A stretch of DNA of 64,000 nucleotides from Alphaproteobacteria bacterium (lineage in GTDB: Bacteria; Pseudomonadota; Alphaproteobacteria; Rhodobacterales; Rhodobacteraceae): positions 62,001-126,000 of the forward strand of contig JAUIAS010000007.1 of assembly GCA_030425395.1 (NCBI GenBank). The letters are read 5' to 3'. Positions 47,543 through 56,877 of this stretch are shown here, one piece after another (within the stretch, counting starts at the first letter, position 1; every line of letters begins with the position of its first letter). Position numbers and translations under genes: made by a program. Under the pieces are notes generated by a model. That model worked only from the letters and a program-made list of their open reading frames with translations. It was not told where the DNA came from and searched no databases.

Positions 47543-48896
47543 GGTTGCCGCGCCGCCGGCGGCCTTCGATCTTGAGGTGGAAACCCTGATCATCGGGGCC
47601 GGGGCCTGCGGATTGATCGCGGCCCTGTCGGCCCGAGAGGCGGGGCAGGACGTTCTTGTCATCGAGGCTGACGCCGTGCCGTCCGGATCAACCGCTCTGT
47701 CCGCCGGATTGATCCCGGCGGCGGGCACACGCCAGCAACGCGAGGCCGGGATCGTTGACAGCGCCGCGTGCTTTGCCGCGGACATTCAGGCCAAGGCGCA
47801 TGACGAAAACGAACAGCGGCTGGTCGATTTGATGGCGCGCAACGCGGCCCCCGTGATCGACTGGCTGACCGAAACGCACGGGCTGCCATTTTCGGTGGTG
47901 GATGATTTCGATTACCCGGGCCATACAAATCGCCGTATGCATGGCCTGCCCACCCGGTCTGGTGCCGAGCTTGTCGATGCGCTCCGCAGTGCGGCAGAGC
48001 GTATGGGCATAGACATTATTTGCGAACGGCGCGCGCAAACCTTGTTTTTCGCGGATGGCAAGGTGCACGGCATCGCGGCCCGTCGCCCCGACGGCGGTGT
48101 GGAGACTATCGGATGCGCCCGGCTGATCCTTGCCTGCAACGGCTTTGGCGGCAATCGTGCGCTGGTGGACCGCCATATGCCCGAAATCGCAGAGGGACTC
48201 TGGTTCGGCCATGACGGCAACCGGGGCGAGGCGGTTCTGTGGGCCGATCAGATCGGTGCCCAGACGACCCATCTGGGCGCGTTTCAGGGGCATGGCAACG
48301 TGGCCCATCCGCATGGCATCCTGATCACCTGGGCGACGATCACGGCGGGTGGCGTTCAGGTCAATCGGGACGGGCAACGATTTTGGAACGAAGCACAGGG
48401 GTATTCCGAAGCCGCCCGCGCGGTTCTGGCGCAACCCGGCGCCGAGGCATTCGTGATCTTTGACGCGCGTATCGCCGCCATTGCCCGCCAGTTCGAGGAT
48501 TTCAAACGCGCCGAGGCGCAGGGCGCGGTGAAATCCGCCGACACCCTTGAGGCCTTGGCGCTGGCGCTGGACCTGCCCCCCGATCGACTCAGCGCCACGA
48601 TCGCGGCAATTCCCCACGGGGGCACGGACAGTTTTGGCCGCCGCTTTGGCCCGGACGGCCTGCGCCCGCCCTATTGCGGCGTCAGGGTCACCGGGGCGCT
48701 GTTTCATACCCAGGGTGGTCTCTGCGTGGATGATAGCGCCCGCGTGATGACGCAGGACGGGCAGATCATCGCGAACCTTTTTGCCGGGGGTGGCGCAGCC
48801 TGCGGGGTGTCCGGGTCCGGCGACAGCGGGTATTTATCCGGCAACGGCCTGCTGACGGCTGCCGTTCTTGGGCGGATCGCCGGTCAGGGGGCGTGA
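47523..48896 (+). CDS. FAD-dependent reductase/dehydrogenase, fumarate-reductase-like
   Basis: A 457-residue flavoprotein of the succinate dehydrogenase/fumarate reductase family. FAD binding is through LIIGAGACGLIAALSAREAG near the N-terminus and the C-terminal NLFAGGGAACGVSGSGDSGY. The middle has the capping domain (about 240-350). No Sec or Tat signal and no haem motif are seen, so it is cytoplasmic. It could reduce or introduce a double bond next to a carboxylate, as urocanate reductase and ketosteroid dehydrogenases do. It ends the rightward operon. Confidence 0.87.
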   Translation: MTARTSEVAAPPAAFDLEVETLIIGAGACGLIAALSAREAGQDVLVIEADAVPSGSTALSAGLIPAAGTRQQREAGIVDSAACFAADIQAKAHDENEQRLVDLMARNAAPVIDWLTETHGLPFSVVDDFDYPGHTNRRMHGLPTRSGAELVDALRSAAERMGIDIICERRAQTLFFADGKVHGIAARRPDGGVETIGCARLILACNGFGGNRALVDRHMPEIAEGLWFGHDGNRGEAVLWADQIGAQTTHLGAFQGHGNVAHPHGILITWATITAGGVQVNRDGQRFWNEAQGYSEAARAVLAQPGAEAFVIFDARIAAIARQFEDFKRAEAQGAVKSADTLEALALALDLPPDRLSATIAAIPHGGTDSFGRRFGPDGLRPPYCGVRVTGALFHTQGGLCVDDSARVMTQDGQIIANLFAGGGAACGVSGSGDSGYLSGNGLLTAAVLGRIAGQGA

Positions 48897-48926
48897 CAGG
48901 CGACCGGAACTCAACCGGTCGCTGTC
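48895..48926. terminator. convergent hairpin over two stop codons
   Basis: GACAG plus CGACCGG (48895-48907, one bulged G) pairs with 48915-48926 over a 7-nt loop. The stem covers the stop of the flavoprotein gene and the C-terminal codons of the LLM gene, which run toward each other. No T run follows on either side. Confidence 0.6.
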
Positions 48927-49909
48927 AGATCCTGCAGCACCTGTGCCGCTAACTCGAACGACCGGACCCGCGCGCCGTGATCGTGGATCATGCCCGTGAT
49001 CATCAATTCGTCCGGGCGATAGGTGTCGATCAGCCGCGCAAGCTGATCCGTGAGCGTTGCGGGGGATCCTGTTGCCGAACACGACATCATGTGCAGCGCC
49101 TGAGCCATCACCCGAGGCGGAACGCGGGCCTCGATATCGTGCACGGGCGGCGGTATCTTGCCCCGCTGGTTGGTGATGATATTGGCAAAGGACTGAATCT
49201 GGGAGGTCCGCAGGAATGCGGCCTCTTCATCGGTGTCGGCGGCACAGACGCCAGCCGCGATCATCGCGTAAGGCTCTGACAGATGCGCCGAGGGTCGGAA
49301 ATTCTCGCGGTAGACATAGAGTGCCTGTTCCAGAGCGTCAGGCGCGAAATGAGATGCGAACGCATAGGGCAGCCCCAGAACGGCGGCAAGCTGTGCGCCA
49401 TATAGGCTTGATCCGAGAATCCAGACCGGCACCTTGGTGCCCATGCCCGGTATCGCGCGCACCGGCGCATTTTCCGGCATATCGCCGAGGTATGCGATCA
49501 ATTCCTGAACATCGGTTGGAAAGCTGTCTTCCTGTGTCATGTTGCGGCGCAGGGCGCGCGCTGTCTGAATGTCGGTTCCGGGCGCGCGCCCAAGGCCCAG
49601 GTCGATCCGATCACCATAGATCGAGGCCAGCGTTCCAAACTGTTCGGCCACCATAAGCGGCGCGTGATTGGGCAGCATGACACCCCCCGACCCGATGCGA
49701 ATACTGCGGGTCACGGATGCAAGATAGCCAACCAGAACCGATGTCGCGGAACTGGCGATCCCCACCATATTGTGATGCTCGGCCACCCAGAACCGATGAT
49801 ACCCCGCCTTTTCGGCCGCCACCGCCAATGCGCCCGAATTCTTGAGGGCCATTGCCGTGCTGAGGCCCTCGGGCACCGGGGCCAGATCGAGAAGCGAGAA
49901 GTGTTTCAT
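48911..49909 (-). CDS. LLM-class flavin-dependent oxidoreductase
   Basis: A 332-residue bacterial luciferase-like monooxygenase-family protein. Signature segments include [34 protein letters not shown] and [15 protein letters not shown]. Such proteins use reduced flavin to oxidise small molecules, but many of this subgroup are uncharacterised. It converges on the catabolic flavoprotein gene and diverges from the SDR. A link to the catabolic cluster is possible but not shown. Confidence 0.88.
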   Translation of the reverse strand: MKHFSLLDLAPVPEGLSTAMALKNSGALAVAAEKAGYHRFWVAEHHNMVGIASSATSVLVGYLASVTRSIRIGSGGVMLPNHAPLMVAEQFGTLASIYGDRIDLGLGRAPGTDIQTARALRRNMTQEDSFPTDVQELIAYLGDMPENAPVRAIPGMGTKVPVWILGSSLYGAQLAAVLGLPYAFASHFAPDALEQALYVYRENFRPSAHLSEPYAMIAAGVCAADTDEEAAFLRTSQIQSFANIITNQRGKIPPPVHDIEARVPPRVMAQALHMMSCSATGSPATLTDQLARLIDTYRPDELMITGMIHDHGARVRSFELAAQVLQDLTATG

Positions 49910-50052
49910 TGCATCCTCCGTTTGCGCGCAGGCTATTCACCTCGGCCACCAGCCACAAGGACTGATGCGCAGGGTCGTATCAGGGTGACGCGGGCGGCTG
50001 GCTGGGTTACCGTCGCCCGAACTGTTGTGCGCAAGAAAGGCGGATGTGACCC

Positions 50053-50814
50053 ATGCCCACCCCAACCATCGACCTGAGCGGGAAGACCGCCCTTGTGACA
50101 GGTGCCAGCCGGGGCATCGGCCTTGCCATTGCCCGCACGCTTGCCACCTGCGGCGCGGATGTGATCGGGGTCGGCACGTCGATCACCGGCGGCAATCTTG
50201 GCCCCGCGTTTCAAGACTTGCCCGGCACTTTTACGCCGCGCGATTGCGACCTTTCGGATCGCGATGCCATTGCCGACCTGATCTCTGAAATGGATGAAAC
50301 CGGCTGCGAGATCGACATTCTGGTGAACAACGCCGGGATCATCCGCAGGGGCGCGGCGACCACTCACTGCACCGAAGACTGGGATGCGGTGATGGCCGTC
50401 AATCTGGATGCCGTGTTCCTTTTGAGCCGCGAGTTGGGCGCGCGCATGGTGGCGCGTGGCCATGGCAAGATCATCAATATCGCCTCTGTCCTGTCCTATC
50501 AGGGCGGTATCCTCGTGCCCGGATATGCAGCCGCCAAGGGCGCTGTGGCACAGCTGACGCGGGCAATGGCAAATGAATGGGCCGCCAAGGGCGTCAACGT
50601 CAATGCGGTTGCACCGGGCTATATCGCGACAGACAACACCGCCGCGCTTCAGGCTGATGCGGACCGCACGCGCGATCTGATGGCGCGCATTCCGGTGGGG
50701 CGCTGGGGCCAAAGCGACGAAATCGGCTGGCCGGTTGCGTTCCTTGCAAGCGATATGGCGGATTTCATTCACGGCACGGTGCTGCCCGTGGACGGCGGTT
50801 GGCTGGGCCGTTAG
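50053..50814 (+). CDS. short-chain dehydrogenase/reductase (KduD-like)
   Basis: A 253-residue classical SDR. The NAD(P) motif is TGASRGIG, the NNAG motif follows, and the catalytic Ser and YxxxK are in IINIASVLSYQGG and GYAAAKGA. The body resembles 2-deoxy-D-gluconate 3-dehydrogenase (KduD), including the WDAVMAVNLDAVFLLSRELG stretch, but sugar-acid genes are absent nearby. Substrate is undetermined. It is monocistronic, converging on the orphan effector-like gene. Confidence 0.9.
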   Translation: MPTPTIDLSGKTALVTGASRGIGLAIARTLATCGADVIGVGTSITGGNLGPAFQDLPGTFTPRDCDLSDRDAIADLISEMDETGCEIDILVNNAGIIRRGAATTHCTEDWDAVMAVNLDAVFLLSRELGARMVARGHGKIINIASVLSYQGGILVPGYAAAKGAVAQLTRAMANEWAAKGVNVNAVAPGYIATDNTAALQADADRTRDLMARIPVGRWGQSDEIGWPVAFLASDMADFIHGTVLPVDGGWLGR

Positions 50815-50824
50815 ACTCGCACTG

Positions 50825-52387
50825 TCAGCGCGCCTTGGCCAGCGCCTTGAGCTCTGCCGTGATCATCGCGTCAATTTCCGCCGCGATCTTGCGATCATTG
50901 CGCAGAGCGTCCTCGGCCATGGAAACCAGTGCATTGCCGCTTTCCTGACCGGTGGCACCCTCAAAAACCTTGTCATAGCCCGCATTCAGCGCCTTGCCCT
51001 GTAGCTTGGACATAATCTTTTTGATCAGAAGCTGGCGCTGTGGGTCGGTGATCAGGTTCTTGTTGTCGATCTTCTTGAACGCCATCGGCACCATCTTGTG
51101 GCGCAGGATGTTCTGGTGATCGGTGGCCCATTTGGTGTTGAACTTGCCCAGATTCTTGGTCAACCCGCCCAAAACCGCCTGCTGAACCAGATCGTCAAAC
51201 AGCTTTTCGATTTCCGCCTTGCTGGGTGTTCTGCCTTTCTTGATCCAGATTTCCACCGCCTTGACCACGCCATCAAGGATGCCTTTCATCGTCGCTTCCG
51301 AGAAACCCTGAATATACCGCGAGACAAAGCGCGCGGCGACGTCCTTGGGCAGGAAAGGAAGCGCCTTGCCCACCGCCGGACCGATGACGCTCATCATCCG
51401 GGTCAGCAGTTTGCCCTCGAACTTGAGCTTGCCTCCGCACCAGCCGAGAACCAGTTCCTTGGCCATGGCATAGCTTGCCCGCCCAAGCGAGCCGGAAACC
51501 GAAACTTTCTGGCCCGCGATATGTTTGCCAAGGTCTTCGGCCATGGATTCGATGCCTGCCACCGCCGTCTTGGAGGCAAGATATGCCTTGTCCGGCGGCA
51601 GGCGCGTATAGGTCATCACCACCGGCACGGCGAGAATTTCAACGGCCATGAAAGAGCTTGTCTTGACCACGCCGACAACGCCCTGGATATCACTGCCCCG
51701 GCTTTCCATTTTTTGCACGTAAGCGCGAAAATCATAGACAAAGGCGTTTATGTCGGTTTCGGCTGTGCGCATCGCGGCGCAATAGGCCTTGAGATCCTTG
51801 CTCCGCAAGCTGCGTTCCAGCGCATTGCGCGCATCCAGCGCCTTTATCATCTTGCGATCGCTCGGAAAATCGACCCTGCCAATGAACATGATGGACGCCT
51901 GCGTCAGCGCCATCGCGATCCCTTCCTTGTTCTGGGCCACGTCCAGATAGAACTTGTAGCGTTCCATCGTCATATCGACCTGACCGATCAAACGGCGGGT
52001 TGGCGTTTCAAGCGTCTTGAAAATCTTATCAACGGTTTTCTTGTAGTCTTTCTCAAGAACCTCATAGGTCTTGCCGCCGACCTTGAAGGTCAGCATCTTG
52101 ACGTTGGCGGCGGCCTTTTCAGCCACCATGTATTTTGTCACCAGCGCCTTGCTGGTCTTGTCACCCGGCACAACCACACCGTCTGTTGGCACGCCGCTTT
52201 TCTTTTGGGCCTGTTTTATAACGGCCCCCAGTTTGGCGTCGAATTTGCCGTCTTCGGGAACCCCGTACCCATTCGCGACGAGCATCCGCCGCAGGATGAT
52301 CACATCGGAGGCTGAGTTCTTGACCAAGCGCCCGTTTCCCGCCTTGGACGGGATGCCGACGGCCGCCTTCAAAGTTTTGATCGCCAT
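50825..52387 (-). CDS. orphan protein with N-terminal peptidoglycan-binding domain
   Basis: A 520-residue, Lys-rich protein I do not recognise. Residues about 22-85 fit a PG_binding_1 module (VIILRRMLVANGYGVPEDGK, then GVPTDGVVVPGDKTSKAL). The rest (about 95-520) is predicted largely helical by eye, with amphipathic and a few hydrophobic stretches (around residues 250-270 and 330-350). No Sec, Tat or lipoprotein signal is visible, so export would need a dedicated secretion or lysis route. It lies between an SDR and a cold-shock gene, with no immunity-like or phage-like neighbour. Candidates are an injected effector or a cell-wall-targeted protein. Confidence 0.8.
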   Translation of the reverse strand: MAIKTLKAAVGIPSKAGNGRLVKNSASDVIILRRMLVANGYGVPEDGKFDAKLGAVIKQAQKKSGVPTDGVVVPGDKTSKALVTKYMVAEKAAANVKMLTFKVGGKTYEVLEKDYKKTVDKIFKTLETPTRRLIGQVDMTMERYKFYLDVAQNKEGIAMALTQASIMFIGRVDFPSDRKMIKALDARNALERSLRSKDLKAYCAAMRTAETDINAFVYDFRAYVQKMESRGSDIQGVVGVVKTSSFMAVEILAVPVVMTYTRLPPDKAYLASKTAVAGIESMAEDLGKHIAGQKVSVSGSLGRASYAMAKELVLGWCGGKLKFEGKLLTRMMSVIGPAVGKALPFLPKDVAARFVSRYIQGFSEATMKGILDGVVKAVEIWIKKGRTPSKAEIEKLFDDLVQQAVLGGLTKNLGKFNTKWATDHQNILRHKMVPMAFKKIDNKNLITDPQRQLLIKKIMSKLQGKALNAGYDKVFEGATGQESGNALVSMAEDALRNDRKIAAEIDAMITAELKALAKAR

Positions 52388-52667
52388 AATACCTGCACCA
52401 ATTCACAGGTTTCCCTGCGCCAGCCTATCACGGTGCAAAATAGCCCGCGCCTTGCGGCAACCATCGTCGAACCGGAATATATGATCAAGCCATTCCATGC
52501 CGTTCGGCCATGAAAACAGCTTGATTCCAGCAAAAACTTGCGGCCAAATGCGTCACGCGACGTTACCTCTATCGACCTGCTTTCTACCCAAGGCCCGGCT
52601 TCGATCTTGCACTGACTGAGCCGGGTTGCCGCATGACGTGGGCAACACAAACATTGGAGACAGGACG

Positions 52668-52874
52668 ATGGCACAAGGCACCGTCAAATGGTTTAACTCG
52701 GACAAGGGGTATGGCTTTATCGCCCCCGACGAAGGCGGCAAGGACGTGTTCGTTCACATCACAGCCGTCGAGCGCGCGGGCCTCAGAGGTCTGAACGACA
52801 ATCAGAAGGTGAAATACGAATTGCAGGCAGGCCGAGATGGCCGCGAATCCGCCGGTGATATCGAACTTCTGTGA
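52668..52874 (+). CDS. cold-shock domain protein
   Basis: A 68-residue single cold-shock domain protein. RNP1 is KGYGFI and RNP2 is DVFVHI, both needed for single-strand nucleic acid binding. Start 52668 has a GGAG site. The 280-bp upstream gap (52388-52667) has no gene. Its last part holds a 6-bp stem (52625-52630 with 52641-52646) that would be in the mRNA leader, where Csp mRNAs often carry temperature-responsive structure. Confidence 0.96.
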   Translation: MAQGTVKWFNSDKGYGFIAPDEGGKDVFVHITAVERAGLRGLNDNQKVKYELQAGRDGRESAGDIELL

Positions 52875-52896
52875 TCGTGATCCGTCGATGAAACGA

Positions 52897-52930
52897 AAGG
52901 GGCCGGTTCCATCGGCCCCTTCTTGGTTTG
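52897..52930 (+). terminator. intrinsic terminator after the cold-shock gene
   Basis: A 9-bp stem (52897-52905 with 52913-52921, 7-nt loop) is followed by TCTTGG. On the opposite strand it ends in TTTCGTTTC, so it may also serve the tesA-like gene. Confidence 0.8.
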
Positions 52931-52955
52931 TGCGGGGTCTATTTGTGCAAGTCGG

Positions 52956-53606
52956 TCAGTCCTGCCCGGCATCCGCCGCACGGATGAGATCGAGCACATG
53001 AGGCCCAAGCCCCTGCACGATCTGAATGACGCCCTGTGCATTGGGATGGATACCGTCAGCCTGGAAATAGGGCTGTAGAGCCGCCGGATCGGTTTCACCC
53101 TGCGACATCAGACCGGCGAAAAAGCTGGGCGCGTAAGAGGTGCCGAATTGCGCGGACAGATCAGGATAGATCGCGTCGAACTGTGCCTTGTAGTCCGGGC
53201 CAAAGTTCCCCGGTGCCTGCATGCCCACCAGCAACACATCCACATCCGCATCTGATGCGACCTCAAGGATCGCTTGCAGATTGGCGCGCGACACCTCGGG
53301 CGGGATGCCGCGCAGCAGGTCATTGCCGCCCAGCGTCACGATCATCGCGTCCACATCCGGGGTCAGGGTCCACGCCACCCTTGATGCGCCCCCAGCCGTG
53401 GTATCGCCGGACACCCCGGCATTCAGAACCTTCGCCTCGACACCCTGCGCATCGAGCCACGCCTGCAATTGCGGCACGAACCCGTCTTCTGCCGGCAGAC
53501 CATATCCCTGGGTCAGACTGTCACCCAAAGCCGCCACAGTGACCGGTTCGGCCATCGCCATCCCACCCCAAAGAACAACCGGCAAAAGAAAAATCGACTT
53601 GCGCAT
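52956..53606 (-). CDS. tesA: periplasmic SGNH arylesterase/lysophospholipase
   Basis: A 216-residue TesA-like esterase. A Sec signal ends near GGMAMAEP. The SGNH blocks are in order: GDSLTQGYGL (catalytic Ser), GDTTAGG, GGNDLLRG and DGIHPN (Asp and His). Start 53606 matches the normal TesA start. It is divergent from the ybbA-ybbP pair across about 50 bp, the same association as in E. coli. Natural substrate in this organism is unknown. Confidence 0.93.
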   Translation of the reverse strand: MRKSIFLLPVVLWGGMAMAEPVTVAALGDSLTQGYGLPAEDGFVPQLQAWLDAQGVEAKVLNAGVSGDTTAGGASRVAWTLTPDVDAMIVTLGGNDLLRGIPPEVSRANLQAILEVASDADVDVLLVGMQAPGNFGPDYKAQFDAIYPDLSAQFGTSYAPSFFAGLMSQGETDPAALQPYFQADGIHPNAQGVIQIVQGLGPHVLDLIRAADAGQD

Positions 53607-53656
53607 GGTCGGGAACGCTCCATATCGGTGTATATACTCCAAACTTGGCAGATTTC

Positions 53657-54349
53657 ATGACCCACCTCGTTCTCGACCTCAATGATGCTTCTTTGCGGCT
53701 GAATGGCAATGCCGGACCCGTGGAAATCCTGCGCGGGATCACCCTTGGCGTGACCAAGGGGGAAACTCTGGGCCTTGTAGGGCCGTCCGGTTCGGGCAAA
53801 TCATCGCTTCTCATGGTGATGGGCGGGCTTGAACGGGCCACCGGCGGCAAGGTAACCGCGCTGGGCAATGATCTTACCGCGATGAACGAAGATGCGCTTG
53901 CGCGGTTCCGGCGCGATCACATGGGCGTTGTGTTCCAGTCTTTTCACCTGATCCCGACGATGACAGCGTTGGAAAACGTGGCAACGCCCCTTGAACTCGC
54001 CGGTCTGCCAGACGCCTTTGACCGGGCCGAGGCCGAGTTGCGCGCCGTCGGGCTTGGCGATCGTATCGGACATTATCCAACCCAGATGTCGGGGGGTGAA
54101 CAACAGCGAGTGGCGCTGGCGCGGGCCGCAGCCCCCCGGCCCGATATCCTGCTGGCCGATGAACCCACCGGCAACCTTGATGCAACCACCGGTGCCATTA
54201 TCATGGATCTGCTGTTTGATCTGCGCGACAGGCATGGCGCGACGCTGGTTCTTGTCACCCATGCGCCAGAACTGGCCGCGCGCTGTGACCGCGTGGTGAG
54301 CCTGCGCGACGGCCTGATCGCGGACGACAACCGCGAGGCCGCGGAATGA
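53657..54349 (+). CDS. ABC transporter ATPase, YbbA-like
   Basis: A 230-residue ATPase of the LolD/MacB type. Walker A is GPSGSGKSS, the Q-loop region is VVFQSFHLIPTMTALENV, the signature is MSGGEQQRVALARA and Walker B is DILLADEPTGNLD. A TTG at 53645 is an alternative start. It overlaps the FtsX-like permease by 4 bp (ATGA), so the two are stoichiometrically produced. Substrate may be a lipid or envelope molecule; not shown. Confidence 0.94.
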   Translation: MTHLVLDLNDASLRLNGNAGPVEILRGITLGVTKGETLGLVGPSGSGKSSLLMVMGGLERATGGKVTALGNDLTAMNEDALARFRRDHMGVVFQSFHLIPTMTALENVATPLELAGLPDAFDRAEAELRAVGLGDRIGHYPTQMSGGEQQRVALARAAAPRPDILLADEPTGNLDATTGAIIMDLLFDLRDRHGATLVLVTHAPELAARCDRVVSLRDGLIADDNREAAE

Positions 54350-56874
54350 ACGCAGGTATGGCTTGGCGTCTTGCGCGGCGCGAATTGCGTGGCGGCGTGC
54401 ATGGCTTTCGCATCTTTCTGGCCTGCCTCGCGCTGGGGGTTGCCGCCATCGCGGCGGTTGGCACCGTGCGCGCCAGTATCGAAGCCGGGCTTGCACGCGA
54501 AGGCAAGGCCCTGCTGGGCGGTGACGCGGAAATGGAATTCACCTACCGCTATGCCAATGAAGACGAAAAGGCATGGATGGCCTCGAATGCCCAGTCGGTG
54601 ACGGAAATTGTCGATTTTCGGTCCATGGTCGCGGTGGATCGCGGCGCGGACACCGAACGCGGGCTGACCCAGATCAACGCGGTTGATGATGCCTATCCGC
54701 TGGTCGGCACCGTGCGCCTTGACCCCGAAATGCCGCTGGAGGCCGCCTTTGCCGGTGATGGCGCGCGTCCCGGCGGCGTGATGGAACGCGTTCTGGTCGA
54801 ACGAATGGGCCTGTCCCCCGGCGATACGTTCAAGCTGGGCTTGCAGGAATTTGTGCTGATGGCCGTCATTGACCGGTTGCCGGACGCGGCGGCGGGGGGC
54901 TTTTCCCTTGGCCCGCGCACGATGGTCAGGACCACCGATCTGGCGCAATCGGGTCTGATTGGGCCGGGCAGCCTTTATGAGACCGAATACCGTCTGTTGT
55001 TGCGCGACGGCGCGGTTCTGGACGACGTTGCCCGTGATGCGTCGGACCGGTTCGACAGCGCCGGAATGCGCTGGACCGACTCGCGCAACGGGGCCCCCAA
55101 CCTTGCCCGTTTCGTGGAACGGCTCGGCGCGTTTCTGGTGCTTGTGGGGCTGTCCGGGCTGGCGGTCGGCGGTGTCGGCGTGTCGGCGGCCGTGCGCGCC
55201 TATATCGGTGGCAAGACCACCGTGATCGCCATTCTGCGCACCCTTGGGGCCGACCGTGGCACCGTGTTTCTGACCTATTTCTTCCAGATCTCCGTATTGT
55301 CGATAGTGGGGATCTGTATCGGGTTGGCCTTGGGGGCATTGGTGCCCATCGCGCTTGGCCCGGTGATCGAGGCCCGCCTTCCCATTCCTGCGGCTTTTGG
55401 CGTCTACCCTGCCCCCTTGGCCGAAGCTGCGCTCTATGGCGTTCTGACGGCTTTGTTGTTCACGCTCTGGCCGCTTGCCAGAACGCAGGAGGTTCGCGCG
55501 GCGACCCTGATCCGTGATGCCATGGGCGGCGCGCCGATCCTGCCTGCCCCGATATTCGTGGTGGCCAGCGCGCTGGCACTGGCGCTTCTTATTGGAGCGG
55601 CGGGATGGTTCAGCGGGCATTGGCAGCTGACCTTGTGGACGGCTGCGGGTCTGGGTGGTGCGTTGTTGTTGCTTGCGGTGTCGGCGCTGCTGATCCGTAT
55701 GCTGGCCCGCCGCTCTGCCAAGATGGCACGCGGGCACCCGGCGCTGCGCTGGGCATTGGGGGCAATCGGCGGCCCGCGCGAAGGCGCGGCCTCTGTGGTG
55801 CTGTCGCTGGGCCTTGGGCTGTCTGTCCTTGCCGCAGTTGGACAGATTGACGGCAACCTGCGCAACGCCATCGCGGGCGACCTGCCCGAGGTGGCCCCAT
55901 CGTATTTCTTTGTCGATATCCAGCAGTCCCAGATTGACGGCTTTCGCGAGCGGGTCACAAACGATCCGGCGGTCAGCCGGATGGATAGCGCGCCGATGCT
56001 GCGCGGAATGCTGACCCGGATCAATGACAAACCCGCACGGGAAGTGGCCGGGGGTCACTGGGTTGTCGAAGGCGACCGTGGCGTGACATATGCCGGACCC
56101 AAGCCTGACAACACACGCATCGTTGCCGGGGAATGGTGGCCCGAAGACTACACCGGCCCCCCGCTGTTTTCCTTTGCCCGGGAAGAGGCCGAGGAAATGG
56201 GCATCGGTATCGGAGACGTGTTGACGGTCAACATTCTTGGCCGCGATATCACCGGCACGATCTCGAACCTGCGCGAGGTGGATTTCTCAAGCGCAGGCAT
56301 GGGGTTCGTGATGACGATGAATGCCGCCGCTGTTGCCGGTGCGCCGCATAGCTTCATTGCGACGGTCTATGCCGAGCAGGAGGCCGAAGCCGCCATTCTG
56401 CGGGATCTGGCCAATGCCTATCCCAACATCACCGCAATCCGTGTGCGCGACGCCATCGACAGGGTCAGCGAAGTTCTGGCCGGTATTGCCGCAGCCACCT
56501 CCTATGGGGCGGCTGCAACATTGCTGACCGGATTTCTGGTGCTGATCGGGGCCGCGGCGGCAGGCGAGGGCGCTCGGACCTATGAGGCGGCGGTTCTCAA
56601 GACTCTGGGGGCCGCGCGCGGCCGCATCATGGCGAGTTTTGCGCTGCGCTCGGCGATCCTTGGGGCTGCGGCAGGCATCGTTGCCCTGACCGCAGGGATC
56701 GGCGGTGGCTGGGCGGTCAGCCATTTCGTGATGGATACGGATTTCATCGTGATCTGGCCATCGGCCATCGGCATCGTCAGCGGCGGTATCATTGCAACGC
56801 TGCTGGCCGGTCTGGCCTTTGCCTGGCGTCCGCTGGCCGCGCGGCCCGCGCGCATCTTGCGGGGGCGCGACTGA
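54346..56874 (+). CDS. FtsX-like ABC permease, YbbP-like
   Basis: An 842-residue inner-membrane protein with one N-terminal membrane segment, a large periplasmic domain (about 45-255), and two FtsX-like blocks with membrane helices (about 260-480 and 715-840). VLVGLSGLAVGGVGVSAAVR and YEAAVLKTLGAARGRIMASF are typical helix-loop patterns. It partners with the preceding ATPase. The YbbAP-TesA arrangement is conserved in proteobacteria; the pair is thought to move hydrophobic molecules. Confidence 0.94.
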   Translation: MNAGMAWRLARRELRGGVHGFRIFLACLALGVAAIAAVGTVRASIEAGLAREGKALLGGDAEMEFTYRYANEDEKAWMASNAQSVTEIVDFRSMVAVDRGADTERGLTQINAVDDAYPLVGTVRLDPEMPLEAAFAGDGARPGGVMERVLVERMGLSPGDTFKLGLQEFVLMAVIDRLPDAAAGGFSLGPRTMVRTTDLAQSGLIGPGSLYETEYRLLLRDGAVLDDVARDASDRFDSAGMRWTDSRNGAPNLARFVERLGAFLVLVGLSGLAVGGVGVSAAVRAYIGGKTTVIAILRTLGADRGTVFLTYFFQISVLSIVGICIGLALGALVPIALGPVIEARLPIPAAFGVYPAPLAEAALYGVLTALLFTLWPLARTQEVRAATLIRDAMGGAPILPAPIFVVASALALALLIGAAGWFSGHWQLTLWTAAGLGGALLLLAVSALLIRMLARRSAKMARGHPALRWALGAIGGPREGAASVVLSLGLGLSVLAAVGQIDGNLRNAIAGDLPEVAPSYFFVDIQQSQIDGFRERVTNDPAVSRMDSAPMLRGMLTRINDKPAREVAGGHWVVEGDRGVTYAGPKPDNTRIVAGEWWPEDYTGPPLFSFAREEAEEMGIGIGDVLTVNILGRDITGTISNLREVDFSSAGMGFVMTMNAAAVAGAPHSFIATVYAEQEAEAAILRDLANAYPNITAIRVRDAIDRVSEVLAGIAAATSYGAAATLLTGFLVLIGAAAAGEGARTYEAAVLKTLGAARGRIMASFALRSAILGAAAGIVALTAGIGGGWAVSHFVMDTDFIVIWPSAIGIVSGGIIATLLAGLAFAWRPLAARPARILRGRD

Positions 56875-56877
56875 TCG

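Noticed and set aside
54073-56058. 661-codon open frame on the minus strand opposite the ABC permease gene
   Set aside because: Antisense to a well-supported ATPase/FtsX pair. The product is low-complexity and strongly basic with no membrane or catalytic pattern.
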